Assembly: GCA_900757145.1 (NCBI GenBank)
Contig: CAAEMT010000035.1
Coordinates: 1 to 51,882, forward strand
DNA from: Lachnospiraceae bacterium
GTDB lineage: Bacteria > Bacillota > Clostridia > Lachnospirales > Lachnospiraceae
DNA: 51,882 bases
Reading direction: 5' to 3'
The notes under the pieces were generated by a model, which worked only from the letters and a program-made list of their open reading frames with translations, made no database searches and was not told the DNA's origin. Shown piece by piece: positions 51,856 through 51,882 of the stretch. Both the position numbers and the translations under genes were made by a program. The first letter of the stretch is position 1, and every line of letters starts with the position of its first letter.

Positions 51856-51882
51856 CTGAAATTCTTTCGGACACGTTACACG

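Overview
The window looks like a chromosomal segment of a gut-type Lachnospiraceae (Clostridia, Firmicutes). The signs are AGGAGG-type ribosome sites, canonical TTGNNN/TATAAT promoters, family-specific genes such as a DUF6128-like protein, secreted Glu/Thr-rich proteins, SbcDC and AzlCD, and many ATGA-coupled operons. No rRNA, tRNA or CRISPR array was recognised. Roughly 1-42.5 kb is ordinary chromosome of moderate GC. From about 42.5 kb the DNA becomes AT-richer and fills with broken genes, an insertion sequence, Fic proteins and restriction remnants, so it reads as an accessory island.

Layout. 0-4.3 kb: a heterodimeric ABC exporter (first gene cut by the window edge) and a cytidylate-kinase-like protein. 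4.4-9 kb: a secreted acidic protein and a class A penicillin-binding protein. 9.1-11.1 kb: YigZ, glutamate racemase and a DUF1934 protein. 11.2-16.3 kb: a membrane-anchored protein, a secreted trigger-factor-like isomerase, a patatin lipase, peptidase T and a flavodoxin-like protein. 16.5-20.1 kb: an ECF sigma factor, membrane protein, ABC ATPase and permease operon. 20.1-21.7 kb: a small Cys-rich gene broken at a T7 run under a perfect palindromic operator, then azlCD and a candidate cloverleaf RNA. 21.7-26.3 kb: a cluster of DnaA boxes directly upstream of sbcD-sbcC, with two micro-ORFs linked by ATGA overlaps. 26.5-28.5 kb: an Rpn pseudogene and a repeat-rich protein.

28.5-37.9 kb is the most coherent system, built around molybdenum. 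A xanthine-dehydrogenase-type enzyme (FAD, 2Fe-2S and Mo subunits) is divergent from a FecCD-type binding-protein transporter followed by a ModE-type DNA-binding protein and an NTPase fused to a MobA/MocA-type nucleotidyltransferase. Between the two operons are two strong divergent promoters and a 24-bp site that resembles the E. coli ModE operator in both half-sites and spacing. It is placed to repress the transporter and possibly activate the enzyme. Downstream come bcp-yaaA (peroxide defence), an M20 peptidase, an ATC-hydrolase-like protein and isoaspartyl dipeptidase.

42.5-51.9 kb: a HAD phosphatase, degenerate ORFs, a fragment of a PLD/DUF3427 helicase, an intact Fic protein, a deleted HTH-Fic pseudogene, a GIY-YIG protein, an hsdS fragment cut by an IS1182-family element (46624-48267), a Schlafen/AlbA_2 ATPase-like protein, a truncated phosphotyrosine phosphatase start, a TnpV pseudogene and an intact HTH-Fic protein with palindromic candidate operators. 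Three in-frame amber codons interrupt otherwise well-preserved mobile-element genes here. All assignments come from reading the sequence; no database search was run.
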